From contig LRSR01012443.1 in NCBI GenBank assembly GCA_001579985.1, positions 1 through 34,773 of the forward strand: DNA of 34,773 nt, in the 5' to 3' direction. This DNA comes from Hypsibius dujardini. Lineage: Eukaryota; Tardigrada; Eutardigrada; Parachela; Hypsibiidae. The notes under the pieces were generated by a model. The model was not told the origin of the DNA, did not search any database, and was given only the letters and a program-made list of their open reading frames with translations. Both the position numbers and the translations under genes were made by a program. Shown piece after piece: positions 10,331-21,700 of the stretch (position 1 is its first letter; every line of letters starts with the position of its first letter).

Positions 10331-11207
10331 GGTTACAAACCAACATTTTCGGACATCGTTTCGTATAAATTAGAAATGTTAGGTACGTTCGGTACTTTCA
10401 TACCAATAATTTTTAACTTTGTTTACTGATATAATTAAATAAAACGGGAACTAGAATTCAAATGCCGGAACGGAAATAAAAATAAACAGAAAACTTGGCT
10501 CCGGATTAAAATCGAAATATTCCAAAAATATTTCATAAAACAAATGATCCGTTCACAAAGGCTGCAAAGTGAAACTTAAAGCGCATTGACATTTCAAGTT
10601 GCATTTCTAATATTATTACTAGCAATAAACTAACTGATATTTCTAACAGGTTGTCTAAAGGGATTTTTCGCAAAGTTCTACAGCTTACTTAATTTGTTTT
10701 GTGCAATTTTTATCGTTTCAAACTGAATGATTTTAAATATTTTGTTATTTTTCAACCTTTCAAGGCAAATATAAATATTCTACATTAAATAAGAATGTAC
10801 AGCGAAACAATTTGCGATCAGCACTTTTCAGCGACAGTCCACGGTAGAAGGTCATTGTGTCACCACGCTTGTCAAAACCAAATTGACGTCCTTGAGCCTT
10901 CTTTCTGTCAACACTTTCCCAAGCTGACCACAATAATTGCCTTTTGAAAAGGTGAAGCTTTCTTGTTCCCGCATGCTAAATTAATAAGAAACAAATCCAA
11001 TTTAGTGTTTATGAAACACTAACGACAATTTAAATGGCTACAATATGATTTTCGATTTTAAGTGAAAAACATTGTAAATCTATTTCAAATTTCAAATTAG
11101 TAATCAATAGTTACATTTAGTAATAGTATTAATTAAAGCACTAAAAATTTGGTTTCATTTTGAAATTTATGCTTTTTAAAATATAGTTTGTTGATAGAAA
11201 TAAAATA
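10331..11207. other. AT-rich intergenic, nothing recognised
   Basis: Between the pol relic and the 3' end of the minus-strand gene. Only short AT-rich frames were seen, with no exon or repeat identified. Confidence 0.5.
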
Positions 11208-11213
11208 TTTATT
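11208..11213 (-). promoter_or_regulatory. polyadenylation signal AATAAA
   Basis: AATAAA on the minus strand about 20 bases past the stop codon at 11233-11235, supporting the 3' end of the minus-strand membrane-protein gene. Confidence 0.55.
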
Positions 11214-11232
11214 ATAATATAAGTCGCACAAG

Positions 11233-11613
11233 TTACTGATAAAACGCTGAGCCAAGTAAAGACATTAGAAAGGAATACAAATAGTAAAACAAAAGATTTA
11301 AGACTAAATATGTTACCGCAAATAGAGAAGCTAGATGTCGAGCTTCACCAATGTATGGTTTAGCGCCGGCTCGAAGTATTTTGTAACCCTGAAAAAAACA
11401 AAAACATAATAAATAAAATGTAGTAGGAACAAACACATTACTAATTGCAACCAATGTAAAAATCTGCTGATTCTCACCATGTTCGTCTCAATTTTTGTGA
11501 AATAGTTAACGAGGCTGAAAGTTTCACATCCTTCGACGCATCCAACTCTATTCCACACGAGTTTTCGTAATTGAACTGATGTTATTCTATTGGTCAAGAT
11601 TTTTCCAACGAGT
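11233..11613 (-). CDS. 3' terminal exons of an unrecognised multi-hydrophobic protein (partial)
   Basis: Two minus-strand exons fit together in phase. Exon 11613-11478 follows a TTTGTGCAG acceptor and reads LVGKILTNRITSVQLRKLVW, then VEGCETFSLVNYFTKIETNM, ending at donor GTGAGA. Exon 11388-11233 follows a TGTTTTTTTCAG acceptor and reads GYKILRAGAKPYIGEARH, then a hydrophobic stretch (LASLFAVTYLVLNLLFYYL) ending GSAFYQ and stop. The intron is 89 bp, phase 0. An AATAAA follows the stop. The hydrophobic C-terminus suggests one or two membrane segments. The family is not recognised. Upstream exons are unproven; a possible one near 11937-11860 (minus) contains PNFAEPILGVGLLTGG. Confidence 0.45.
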
Positions 11614-11639
11614 CTGCACAAACAGCATACAGTTTGGTG

Positions 11640-12360
11640 GAGAGCGTTTTAATTTTTTTGTCTTTCTTTTAGATAAAAATGCTCATTGTTAAAGCAATGC
11701 TACGCAAACCTCGCCCTGTCACATACTTGTATTTGAATAAATAATATGATTGGATGACTGGTTGTCTGTTTAAACTTATCTTAAATGTTCGAGCTGTTTG
11801 GTTCAACGCTCACAATATAAAAATGAATGTTGCGGTTTTTTTAGTTTTTTTTTCTCTTTTTTCCCTTAGCCGCATTTCCGCCAGTCAATAGCCCTACCCC
11901 TAATATCGGTTCTGCAAAATTTGGAATTCCAGATAACTGAAGTTTTTTTGGTGATTTGGAATCGAAAATTGTAAAACATGTTTTTTTTGGTTTTAAACTA
12001 ACTGAATTCATTTTTTTACTTTATAATTAAATAGTTGTAATCTTTTTAAGTCTTTATGAAAACTAATTCTGTTTAAACATTTTTTATCAACGCTTTATCA
12101 AGGCATTAACAAAACTAAGGTTTCCTGAATACTTGAGTTGACTCGTTATTTTAAAAACAAACAAATTTTGTTACTTTACAACACGTTTCGACGTATAAAT
12201 ATGTTTGAATAAGTTCCTTTGAATAATTTCTTTTGATAGGAATCACAGTAACAGTAGATACCACAAAAATTTATTTCGGTTTTAATTTATTATTTCATTT
12301 TATATGTGATATTATATATGTAATACTTTTTTATAATAATATATAATTATTTTATATTTA
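11640..12360. other. AT-rich region, nothing firm
   Basis: T-rich and A-rich tracts, with a weak minus-strand open frame near 11860-11937 as the only coding-like hint. Confidence 0.4.
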
Positions 12361-12364
12361 TATT

Positions 12365-12553
12365 TATTCGCATTGCCTTGTTGTTGATCGCTTCGACAAA
12401 AGTCTTGAATTGCCCGACAGCGATGAAAAGGAACATTTGGTTGAAGAACAGGTTATTACACTTTTGCGCATGTGCAAAAGTGTTAGACTGGAAGACTGGA
12501 AAAGAAGCCAAGAATTCAACAACACCATTAAAATAATGAAGTTTTCATTTTAG
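12365..12553 (+). CDS. short coding-like open frame, unrecognised
   Basis: An open frame without a clear start runs to the TAG at 12551. It reads SHCLVVDRFDKSLELPDSDE and then EHLVEEQVITLLRMCKS. Its codon content is richer than the surrounding AT DNA, and the C...DSDEK pattern faintly recalls an LDL-receptor class A repeat, though too few Cys are present. It contains a near-perfect 24-nt palindrome (12459-12482, CACTTTTGCGCATGTGCAAA plus AGTG). No splice partners were identified, so it could be an exon relic or chance. Confidence 0.2.
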   Translation, partial: YSHCLVVDRFDKSLELPDSDEKEHLVEEQVITLLRMCKSVRLEDWKRSQEFNNTIKIMKFSF

Positions 12554-12559
12554 TTGGAA

Positions 12560-13480
12560 CTGTCAGAATCTAAACAGTTTTTAGTCGCATTTTGCCCGAG
12601 TTATTTTAGGGCTAACGACAACCAAACTAAGTGAAAGTAATTAAACATATTATTTTTACAATAGAAAAAAATTTAAATACCACCATACTATACACATTGA
12701 GTGAATTTATTATTAAGCTACTGTAAGGTTTAGTTTGTAATAATTTAGGGTTATTTGATTTGACCTTATCAATTTGTTTTTATTTATTTGATAACACAAA
12801 ATCTAGGTTTTCTGGATAATAGCAAAGTGTGGTAGCTATAATATTGTTAACGTATGTAATAATCCAATATTCAGATTAGCTGTTATTTTTGTATGTTTTT
12901 TGTTGTTGTTAAATCAGATGGATAAGACCTGCAGTTTCAAATTTATCGTTTGATCGATAGATCGGGAGACCCAAAAAACCTTTTTTCCCATTGTTCTTAT
13001 TGCTTTAAAACGACTCAGTAATTACATTCCGCACAACGCTGCAGGTGTTTCCGGCTGCATTTTAGAACTCGCATCTATAAACCCACCGAAAAGCGGCTTT
13101 CGAGAAATGACCCTTTATCATTCAGTTTCAGAGTTTACAAAACTTGTTTCAGTTTAAATAATCTGTAAAAGGCGGTATCCTTTGTCAAGCATACAAGCGA
13201 ATATTTTGTTGGCATTATCAGAACATTTTAACCATAAAACCAAAATTCAGCTTGAAAACTTGTTTCTAAAAAATTTATTGTATGTTATCATACCTGTTAT
13301 TTCTGCACACATAATGCAGTATAAGAATCGATTTGTTGTTGATTGTGAATACACGAAAACAACGTTCGGAACTTGTCACTTTATTCAATGAGTTTTTACA
13401 GTCATCTAATCTGTTAACGGATGTAACTGATTGAACGAAATCATTCACATCATTTTGCGGCTCTAATTGATTGAATTAAT
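12560..13480. other. AT-rich intergenic, nothing recognised
   Basis: No supported exon. A short open frame at 13182-13391 has no recognisable features. Confidence 0.45.
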
Positions 13481-13514
13481 TATCTGTCTGTCTATCTGTC
13501 TGATTGACTGACAA

Positions 13515-13990
13515 TTGGACAGGTTGGGTTCTGAAGTGAAATCATTTAATCTTTATGATCCAAACAACTTCGGTAAAGTATTTTTCGAGCGCATCACGTG
13601 TGCTTGTTACAAAATCAGCACCGCGCTGACCAACTTCTTCAACATCAAGAAACGTCCGTGTTTGTTGTCTCAAAAGCCGCTATGTCAATGGTCAAGCTGG
13701 TTGAAGATCGCAAGAAGCTGATACCTATTCCAAACAAGTTTATGTCGCACGTTCACCGCCAAAAAGCTTTTGCCAGCTTGCCCAACGCATTCGAACACCA
13801 GTCTAAACTTGGTGGATTCTATTTGGGACATTTCCGCTGGCGTCCAGAATTTTCTGCGAAATGAGCTTAATTTGTTTCCGGCCGGTAAAGCATTGCTGGA
13901 AGAATCCGTTTTCTTTTTAAATTTATTCATAAATGACATGTTTGCGTTGTCTGCCGATAAACTCGTACCCTTCATTTTGCTGCACTGCAC
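13515..13990 (+). pseudogene. coding-like island broken across frames, unrecognised
   Basis: The base composition rises from the AT background and three overlapping plus-strand frames look protein-like in succession: FNLYDPNNFGKVFFERIT..TALTNFFNIKKRP (13540-13660), then VVSKAAMSMVKLVEDRKKL..PNAFEHQSK (13655-13810), then NLVDSIWDISAGVQNFLRNE..LFPAGKALLEE (13800-13900). This succession suggests a pseudogene with at least two frameshifts, or several short exons. A minus-strand frame also crosses it. I do not recognise the family. Confidence 0.25.
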
Positions 13991-14770
13991 TATATCAGGT
14001 GTATCGAATTATTTTTTGAACTGTCAACTTTGATTATAGCTGTGCATTAACAAATACATAAGAATATAAAAAATATATCTAGTTCGATAGATTATCCTTT
14101 CGGAATAGGCCCGAAATAACGTATTAAGATACCGAATGCATGTTAAACTGATCTTTTTTCTGAGTATTATGCTAATATTATATAACAAAGTTGGCAATTT
14201 ACGCATCGACAAAGTTCAGTTGTATTAGTAATTAAATCAAAACTGTTCAAGTTTTAATATGTGTGCTTATACTATTTCTTGTGATACAAATAGTATCTTT
14301 CAACACGTCTGCAAATTTGAATTGACTGCCTACCTTGCGTTGAGGTTGCTCGTGTCACTGCAAAGCTCGTGCTGGATGATTCCTCAAAGTGGCTGTGTTT
14401 CTAATCCAGACAGACATAATTACTTTACGGAGCTCGAGCAGCCAGCTATTATTAGTTTGGTGCGCTCGTTAACATTTTGAAAAATCATACGGTTACCCCA
14501 TCTGCTGCAGTGCTAAAAAAGAAGTCCATTTCCGGTATTCATGACCTGCTGCTTCATATTGATAGCAGGCATAAATGTTAACGAGGAGTTAACAAAGGGT
14601 TGAAACTGAAGACGTCCAACGGCTGGCACAAGGACGTAGTTTTTGGCGGAACGGTGTCAATTTGGACGTGGCGAATCTCAGGTGTAGCAGCGTGAAACAG
14701 CGTCGTATTCTTATCAATGAACCACAAATTGATGACAAGGATAGTCCAGTCACCAACATGCGAGAGCATG
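13991..14770. other. no supported gene
   Basis: AT-rich sequence. Short open frames at 14259-14480 (+) and 14578-14873 (-) are low-complexity or unrecognised. Confidence 0.4.
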
Positions 14771-14771
14771 C

Positions 14772-14865
14772 GGACCAACAGACCGACTGACAAACCGAAA
14801 AACCGACAAACCGACTGACTGACTGACCGACAGACCGACAGGTAGACCGACAGACAGACCGATAA
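14772..14865. repeat. degenerate (GACC/GACA/GACT)n tetranucleotide repeat
   Basis: About 90 bp of tetranucleotide repeats. On the minus strand this reads as CTGT/CGGT repeats, the same kind of unit as the CTGT array at 23342-23535, and yields a spurious Ser/Cys/Val-rich peptide. Confidence 0.8.
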
Positions 14866-14869
14866 ATTA

Positions 14870-16660
14870 ACAAATCAATCAGAAGTGAAACTTACTTTAT
14901 CGAATTCTGCCTTGGTAATCTAAAAAATCTTCGCATCTTTCTCAGTCGTGACTTCCGATCAATTTTTGAGCCTATTTAAAATGCAATGATTTCAATGTCA
15001 CTAGTCCGAATCTGTGCTGAACATGTGAAAGCGATAATCGCTTTTTTCCTAAACTTCAAAACGCAATCGCCTGCTTCTTGTACTCCACACTTCGTACGTT
15101 CTTCCATCCAGATCTTTGCTTGAGGTTTCTATGGTAGTACTACGCTCAAACACTTAGTGGAAAAATGATTGGCGCCGCATTGTCTGGTTTGTCTACATCC
15201 ATCAGCCGATCCTCAAGCTCTTCATTAGTCACAGAAACATCGCAAGGCAGTTTATTATTATAAGCTTAATTGTGTAATATAACAAGCTTTAAACTTCGTT
15301 AAAGTGAAATAAGTTGTGCTGAAATAAAAAAGTATTTAAATATTTGAGCACTCGCATCTTAATCTTCTCAAATTTTGTTATACTTATTGCAAAATCCATT
15401 AATCAATCTACAATGTCACCAAAATTCTTCTCATGCATAATTTCAAATGATTTTGCTTTCCCTTAAATATATCGATCAGTCATAACGGCAGATGGTAACG
15501 CGTATAGCGCCCTCTGTGTACCCCCTCTGGAGTGTTTAATTTTTTAAAAATACAAGTTTTGGAATCTGGAAAAAATTTTCAACAGAAAGAGCAAGAACAC
15601 ATCATTACGCGTTTGTGAAATGCAGTGGAAGTAAGACATTTTGGGTCAAAGAGTGGGGGAGCCCTTGTAAGAATAAGAGCGCTAAACATTGGTCGAAAAG
15701 GCGTGCAAGTTGCGAGCCAGGCGTTTCAACACAGCAACTAGTGGGGTAGCTTCTTCGGTAGTTCATGAAGATTTGAATATACGCAGTCATAGTAGTGGTG
15801 TAGATATATATGTCATACTACTACAAGTAGGTTTTATTATAATTACCTGTGGAAGATTCTCTTTTCTAAAGTTGCCAGAAAACCATATCAATCAGCCGTT
15901 TAAGGGCAAAAAAATAACGCCTTATGTCGCAATTCTTCAAGCAAGAATCAATCTTAGGCATTGCAAGGTCAACGACCCCTTAATCGATCTATTAATTACA
16001 AGCTGACGTACTTGAGCCACTACTCCAGAGTCTTCAGCGGCACACTGTCTTGTTTGGCGAATTTCGCTTAAAATAAATTAGAACGTCAATAGCAGGCTAG
16101 AATCCGTATTCTCTCTTCTTCCGAGTAGTGATAATACTTCACCATTGTTACGCATAAGTCTTGCGTGAAAATGATGAGAAATTAAACCAATCAAAAAATC
16201 AATGGCTGTAATTCCTTCGGAATTTAAATGTTGATGTAATCAACAAGCTCTAGTCTTGTGTCCTGATATGTGAAGCAATCAAGCCCATGCTTTTCTTATA
16301 GTGTGTTCTGTTTACCCAGCGTGTTCCCCTGAAGTTATCGGGTTTGTACAGCATATGACTTGCCTTACCGCGAGCAAATCTTCACTTTTCTCATTGGAAA
16401 CCCATTCGGTTATCCGTTTTCCATATTGTAATATCAATTCCCGTCACTAACATTTCATCCCATAAACATTCTGATTCGCTATCACACTCAGACACCAAAG
16501 AAGGAAAGGCGCTACATGCAAATCGCTACACAAACTCCTGCAACATATTCGAGTTTGATGTGTGCTTAACAGAAGCCATCAACCCGACATCTTGCTGGGG
16601 ACTCCAACCTCAAGGTCTACACATTACATAAGCACAAATTCACACGGCTCGTCGTCATAC
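14870..16660. other. AT-rich intergenic, nothing firm
   Basis: The only sizeable open frame (15689-16006, +, about 105 codons without an ATG start) encodes no recognisable domain and has no clear splice context. Confidence 0.4.
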
Positions 16661-16668
16661 ATATGTGT

Positions 16669-17193
16669 ACGTGTATTAGAGGTGTGCAAACCGCACCGCA
16701 GACCGCACCGCACCGCCGCAAACCGCGCGGCGGTCCGCGGCGGTGCGGTTTTGGACTGCTCGCGGTCTGCGGTGCGGTTGCGGTTAAGAAGTCTGCGGTT
16801 GCGGTTTTGCATTTTTAAACCGCCGCAAACCGCGAAATATCTAAAAACCAATTTAATTGTGCACGATAACTCTTTCCGTAGTTTGCGCCACATGGCGCGT
16901 CATTTGTTTACTCTGGTAAGTTAGGGTTCGTGCTTTTAGTCGGTTCGCAAGTCATTGGAGTCCATAAATGGAACAGAACCGTGCGTTAAACCAGCTGTTC
17001 CGATTTAACGACAATTTTGATCGAATCGAGCGGTTTCTGCGGTGCGGTTGCGGTTAAGAAAAATTTATCCGCGGTCAGCGGCGGTGCGGTTTTGTGAATT
17101 TCTCGCGGTGCGGTGCGGTCGCGGTTAAAAAATTGGGCTGCGGTGCGGTTTGCGGATTGATTTTTTTTAACCGTGCACAGCTCTAACGTGTAT
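16669..17193. mobile_element. hAT-type nonautonomous element with 8-bp target duplication
   Basis: The element spans 16677-17185 and is bounded by TAGAGGTGTGCA and TGCACAGCTCTA, terminal inverted repeats with one mismatch. Both ends are flanked by the identical octamer ACGTGTAT (16669-16676 and 17186-17193), the 8-bp duplication diagnostic of hAT transposition. Inside are two GC-rich blocks (about 16688-16830 and 17030-17160) of GCGGTGCGGTT and GCGGTT units and their complements, separated by AT-rich DNA. The open frames across it are Arg/Ala-rich artefacts of the repeat. No transposase is present. Confidence 0.88.
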
Positions 17194-17449
17194 ATGTCAC
17201 ACAAGGCGAAACGCCCCAAATGTTTACAAGTAAGCCGGCAGTCACTGGGACTCTCCACAAGCGCGTTACACACGACATCTGATAGCGCAATGTGAAAGCG
17301 CGAATGCAGCGCATGCCCGAACAAAGCTTTAGAAATTAGATTTCTGATCAAAATTTGGGTGCAATTTTGCAGTTATCCTTAGTGATTGCAAATCTAATAA
17401 CAGAAATGATTAGGGCATGTGGGAATTGAAGTTTACAGCAAGGTTTATG

Positions 17450-17600
17450 CTTAATTTCAGATTTCACTGATTGAAGCAAAGGGCAAGCACACTCGGCCAT
17501 CCGGAATTCCGCAAAACCATTCCGGAGTTCTTGCAGGAAACAATGCAGAAACAACACCAGAAGGAGAAAAAAGCTGAGGCTGCACCCAGTAGTGGTAGTG
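17450..17600 (+). CDS. possible short exon, unrecognised
   Basis: A strong acceptor (TTAATTTCAG at about 17459) precedes two competing open frames: ISLIEAKGKHTRPSGIP, directly after the acceptor, and GHPEFRKTIPEFLQETMQKQ, which continues into a Lys/Glu/Gln-rich helix and ends near a GGTAGTG donor-like site at about 17592. Only one, if either, can be real. No flanking exons were found and the family is not recognised. Confidence 0.2.
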
Positions 17601-17798
17601 AAACTTTCATTCCGATTTAACTTTATTCACGAACTAGAAGTAGTCGCATTTGCTTTGCTTTTGCCGTATCGTGATTGAAGTTTTGCGCTTATTTTAAATT
17701 CGCACTTTCTGTGTGATATCGTCCCCTTTCAGATTTCTGATCCCCTCGTTTTTTGATTTCCTCGCCTCTTTTAGTGGGTTGCCTGTATGTTACCCGCA

Positions 17799-17961
17799 TG
17801 ATTTTCGAACACTCTTTCGCATCGAAATCACGGATATTACAAAAACAATTTGTAATTGGATCATTTTGGCGTACTAACACATGATTGGTGGATTCCACAA
17901 GCTGTATACAGGCTACGGATAAGTGCTTTTCGGCTGGCTTTAGCCATGAGCTTCCTGTGAA
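17799..17961 (-). CDS. possible exon, weakly PTB-domain-like
   Basis: Minus-strand open frame between an acceptor-like GATGCAG and a donor-like CGG|GTAACA. It reads AVFTGSSWLKPAEKHLSVAC, then IQLVESTNHVLV, then DFDAKECSKIMR. The alternation of a strand, a VEST..HVLV turn and a later acidic-to-Cys segment is reminiscent of part of a phosphotyrosine-binding fold, but no signature residue proves it. No adjoining exon was identified. Confidence 0.25.
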
Positions 17962-17973
17962 AACAGCCTGCAT

Positions 17974-18700
17974 CTTGGCATTTTTCTAGCCTTTGACCAT
18001 TGCCTCTGGCTAAGCTATTTTATATTTTACCTTCCACCTTGATTTACCTGGTCATACAGGCTTGTTTTCGACAAGCTCGTTAGCCTGTATCGAATCATTA
18101 TGCAGCCTTCAATTTGGTCTTGGGGTAGAGCTGAGTACGCGTCGATCCGATTGCAAAGGTGTACTACTCATGCACAATATAATAATCTCCTATGGCTAAT
18201 CAGAGCGTGGGTTCGCGCATCAGGGGAATTCCCAATGTGGCAGAGACGAGTACTCTCCGGAATCGATCATCCGTTGAAGTACCGGTAGTTTAAAATCGAA
18301 CCCCACGCATCCCGCCTTTGTGTCTGGATCAGCGTCAGAGCACAAGCAAAAAGGCAGAAACATTTACCGCTATTATGACAAGGGTTCCTTTCAGGTACTC
18401 CTTATTTCCATAAAACATCAAACACTCATCCTGGTCAGGATGGGAAGATAAACGGCAGTCGCAGCTATTTTCACATATTGATCATACTCTTTTGTCTTGC
18501 TCATGGTGGGACAACTGAACACTGAACATGTGCTGAACCGATTAGTAATAACTGTCTAAATTTGCATACAAGTAATACCTACGGACCTATCTCTGACCAT
18601 GGCAAACCTTTCGTTCTAATTTTATTTGTAAAACCATTCTCCATAACTACTCCGACGCGGGAGGCTATGAAATACTTACCTTGTCAATTGTTTTTTAAAC
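17974..18700. other. upstream region of receptor B, no firm feature
   Basis: Contains an unrecognised open frame at 18100-18288 (+). No clear TATA box or transcription start could be assigned to receptor B. Confidence 0.4.
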
Positions 18701-18711
18701 TTTCCTCTAAC

Positions 18712-21700
18712 ATGTCCAGCCGCGATAGCTGCAGATGCATGTTGTACCTTATAATTTTTCCTTTCTTGCATGATAGCCCTCATCAAGCAGGAGCATCAGC
18801 TGTCTTGGATGTAGAAATCGCGTCCCTACTGCCGTCCACCGGTCAGCTTTCTCTTGCGTTAAATGCTCCCGCCTACGACGTAGCGTTAGCCGAAATACAG
18901 CGCAATTACGGTGACAAGTTTAAATTTTCAATCACCTATCTCACCGACCGGACGACCGGTAGCTGTCTTGATCTGCAAGCCAACGCCGACCTATTGATAT
19001 CCCGCTGGTACTATACGACCAGACGAAAGACAGCAATATCTGTCATTATTCTGCCCGGTAATGAGAATCACTCCAGATAAATATTTATTTTGCCATTTCA
19101 GTCATTCAGAGTATAAGCTGCTAAACCTTTTGCTAATTCTTAAAAAATTCCTTGACTAATATGTTTTGTTTTACTAATTAACGTATTACTTATTCAAATC
19201 ATACACTGCAATTATGAATTCGTTTTATCTCACCATTTTCAAATTAGTTTGAACAACAGGGTCCAACAAAACATTTAATCGCCTTTGAAGCGCTACGGTA
19301 GAAACCGCGTGTACTGGTTTCAATGTTCATAATTAACAAAAATGTGCTGGATAGAGTTCAGGTCATGTTGCAAACCAACAGATTACGAACACTTTTGATG
19401 GAAGTTTCTAGGGTTCGCCAAATGAAAAACATAAGTTTTAACTATTATGTTGATTGATTGTTGATTGAGTTGACATGATTGAGTTGACGTTTTGTTATTT
19501 CACAAGTCGAGAACGCAAAGCCAACCCACCAAGCAAAGCAAAAGTGTATAAGTAGAAATAAGAGCTTGCTTGCTAGTAGAAACTAATCTGATCATTTTGA
19601 TAATTTACAATTCATGGTGTTTTTATTTATGTTGTCAATCCACCCAAAAGTATAAACGCCAAGGAAAATGCAGTTAATTCTACGTTGACGTATTGCCAAT
19701 ATATTCTAATTAGGCTGCATTTCGGATTCCACGGTTCATATGTTGGTATCGATCTGGAACATCCTAATTATATACAGGTACTTTGGACCACTTAATGGAG
19801 TGCCGCAGGGAAGTGGTGGGAGCGGCGTCTGTTTTGAATGATGTTCCCTAGCATGAAGCGAACGCCGCTCCCACCACTTCCACGCGGCACTACAGTAGTA
19901 ATTTGGCTACATGTTTCATTTTGACATTAAAGATTTTGGAATTTTTTTAAATTAAATATGTTACAGTGCAGACCCGCCGCAGATGATGGGTAACCGGCAA
20001 CTCTGCTCAACAACCATTTCCACCGCGTACATCTCAATTCCCACCTTCGTGACAGCCTGTCATAATCTCATGGACAAGTACGCCTGGAAGTCCGTTTTCC
20101 TGCTGTACGACACCAACTCTGCACCATTGAACGGCGCCATGGCCAGCTACTTCAAGGCCGCCAGCGATAAAATAATCGGCCAAAGCACTGTCTACGTCTC
20201 ATTCTCATCCGCCAAAAACGAGTCCCTAACGCGTGTCCTTCGCCAGTTTCACAACGTCAGTCGCGGTAGGCTTATATATCTAAGCACAGTGTGTCTATTC
20301 TGACAATGAGGTCTTCCCATTAATGATTTTAATCTTCCTGTACAGTGCTCATTTTCCTGGGCCATGCAGCACAGCTTCGGCAGCTATTGGTGAGCAGTCT
20401 TTTCCTCAATTGTGATGTAGTCCTTAACTCTCTGGTTACCAGGTGTTTTGGGTATACGAGTAGTACTGGGTCTAGCTAAACATTTCTAGACCTGGGAAGC
20501 TGCCGAATGAAATCAGTATCATTCGTGTAGGATTCATTTGGGAGCTTCCCTGTTAAGCACCAAGATCAACAGTTTTGTTGACAAAATTTTTTTTTGGAAG
20601 ATTTCTTTCTTTGATTTTGAATCCTGTTTTTAATCTCTCAAAATCGTTTTCAGAAATTTGAATTACCTTTATGATTTCCCTATCGAATGAGCGCCTGGAA
20701 TGGAATTTACGTTGACGCATTTTTGATACAAGAATTAATGAACATTCGTTTGGATATGGTCGATTTTTAAATTCCGCGCAACTCAGCAGGCCTGTTTTTT
20801 ATTGATACCGGAGCAGATCTTATTTTAAACACGTAGGAAATTGTTTGCCCTCTCTTTCATGTTGTGAGAAGAAAGCCATTTGATGCTCGCTTTAACCAAG
20901 ATGTGTGATCCCGTTGTGTGATGGTTTTGAGCTGAATGCCCTGGTCGATTGGTTGATTAGTATGTACCACGTTGTCGGTATCGCGTAACCATGTGCAAAA
21001 TCATTGGGCAGCGTTATAATTGATTCCTAATGGCTACTGAATTTTCATCCCGCTCTTGCATCTTTAAATCCTGAAATTTCAGTTGTATATTACTTTACTG
21101 AAGTACGCTAGAGCCCTATTTTTTGCGAGTCTCCGAAAATGTTTTTGAGGACGTTGCGAGCCTGAGAACATATGCCCTCAAAGTGTTAGCAAGATGATGC
21201 TAACAAGGGAATTTTGCATCTCTGGAAGGCGAAATGTTCCATTTTTTTTAATTTTATTGTGTGTGTTTAACTTAGTTCTCAATATTACAATTGAAAAAAA
21301 AAATACAAATGCCTTCTAACATTTTTTAAAAATCAAAAACCAGTTTGCGGTGGTACATAGGGGGCGCTCTCAATGTTACCACATGTCGCGTGCATTGATT
21401 GAACTATTCGTTGACACGAGCGAATACACTGGCTTGTTTGCGGCCGTTACTAAATTACTGTAACCGAAACCATTTGAATATTTAATTTAGTATGAAATGT
21501 GAAACACAAACATAGGCTGTGGGACAAGGGTTAGTATTTACTTTCACGAATAATGCTATTATGCGGTTGAAGTTTAGTAATAATTATTCCAAGGTAATAC
21601 CAAAAATTCAACAATCAATTGCACGCTTTATGCCAAAACTAAAGAAGAACTGAAATCGATCAATCAATGGCGTTGCGGCCGCCATTGCCTATAAGCTTCG

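Noticed and set aside
16562-17351. Long Arg/Ala/Thr-rich open frames on both strands
   Set aside because: They are produced by the GCGGTGCGGTT repeats of the hAT-type element.
18285-18320. tRNA-like TCGAACCCC (T-loop complement) after a short open frame
   Set aside because: The flanking bases do not pair as a T-stem, and no matching acceptor, anticodon or D-arm could be built.
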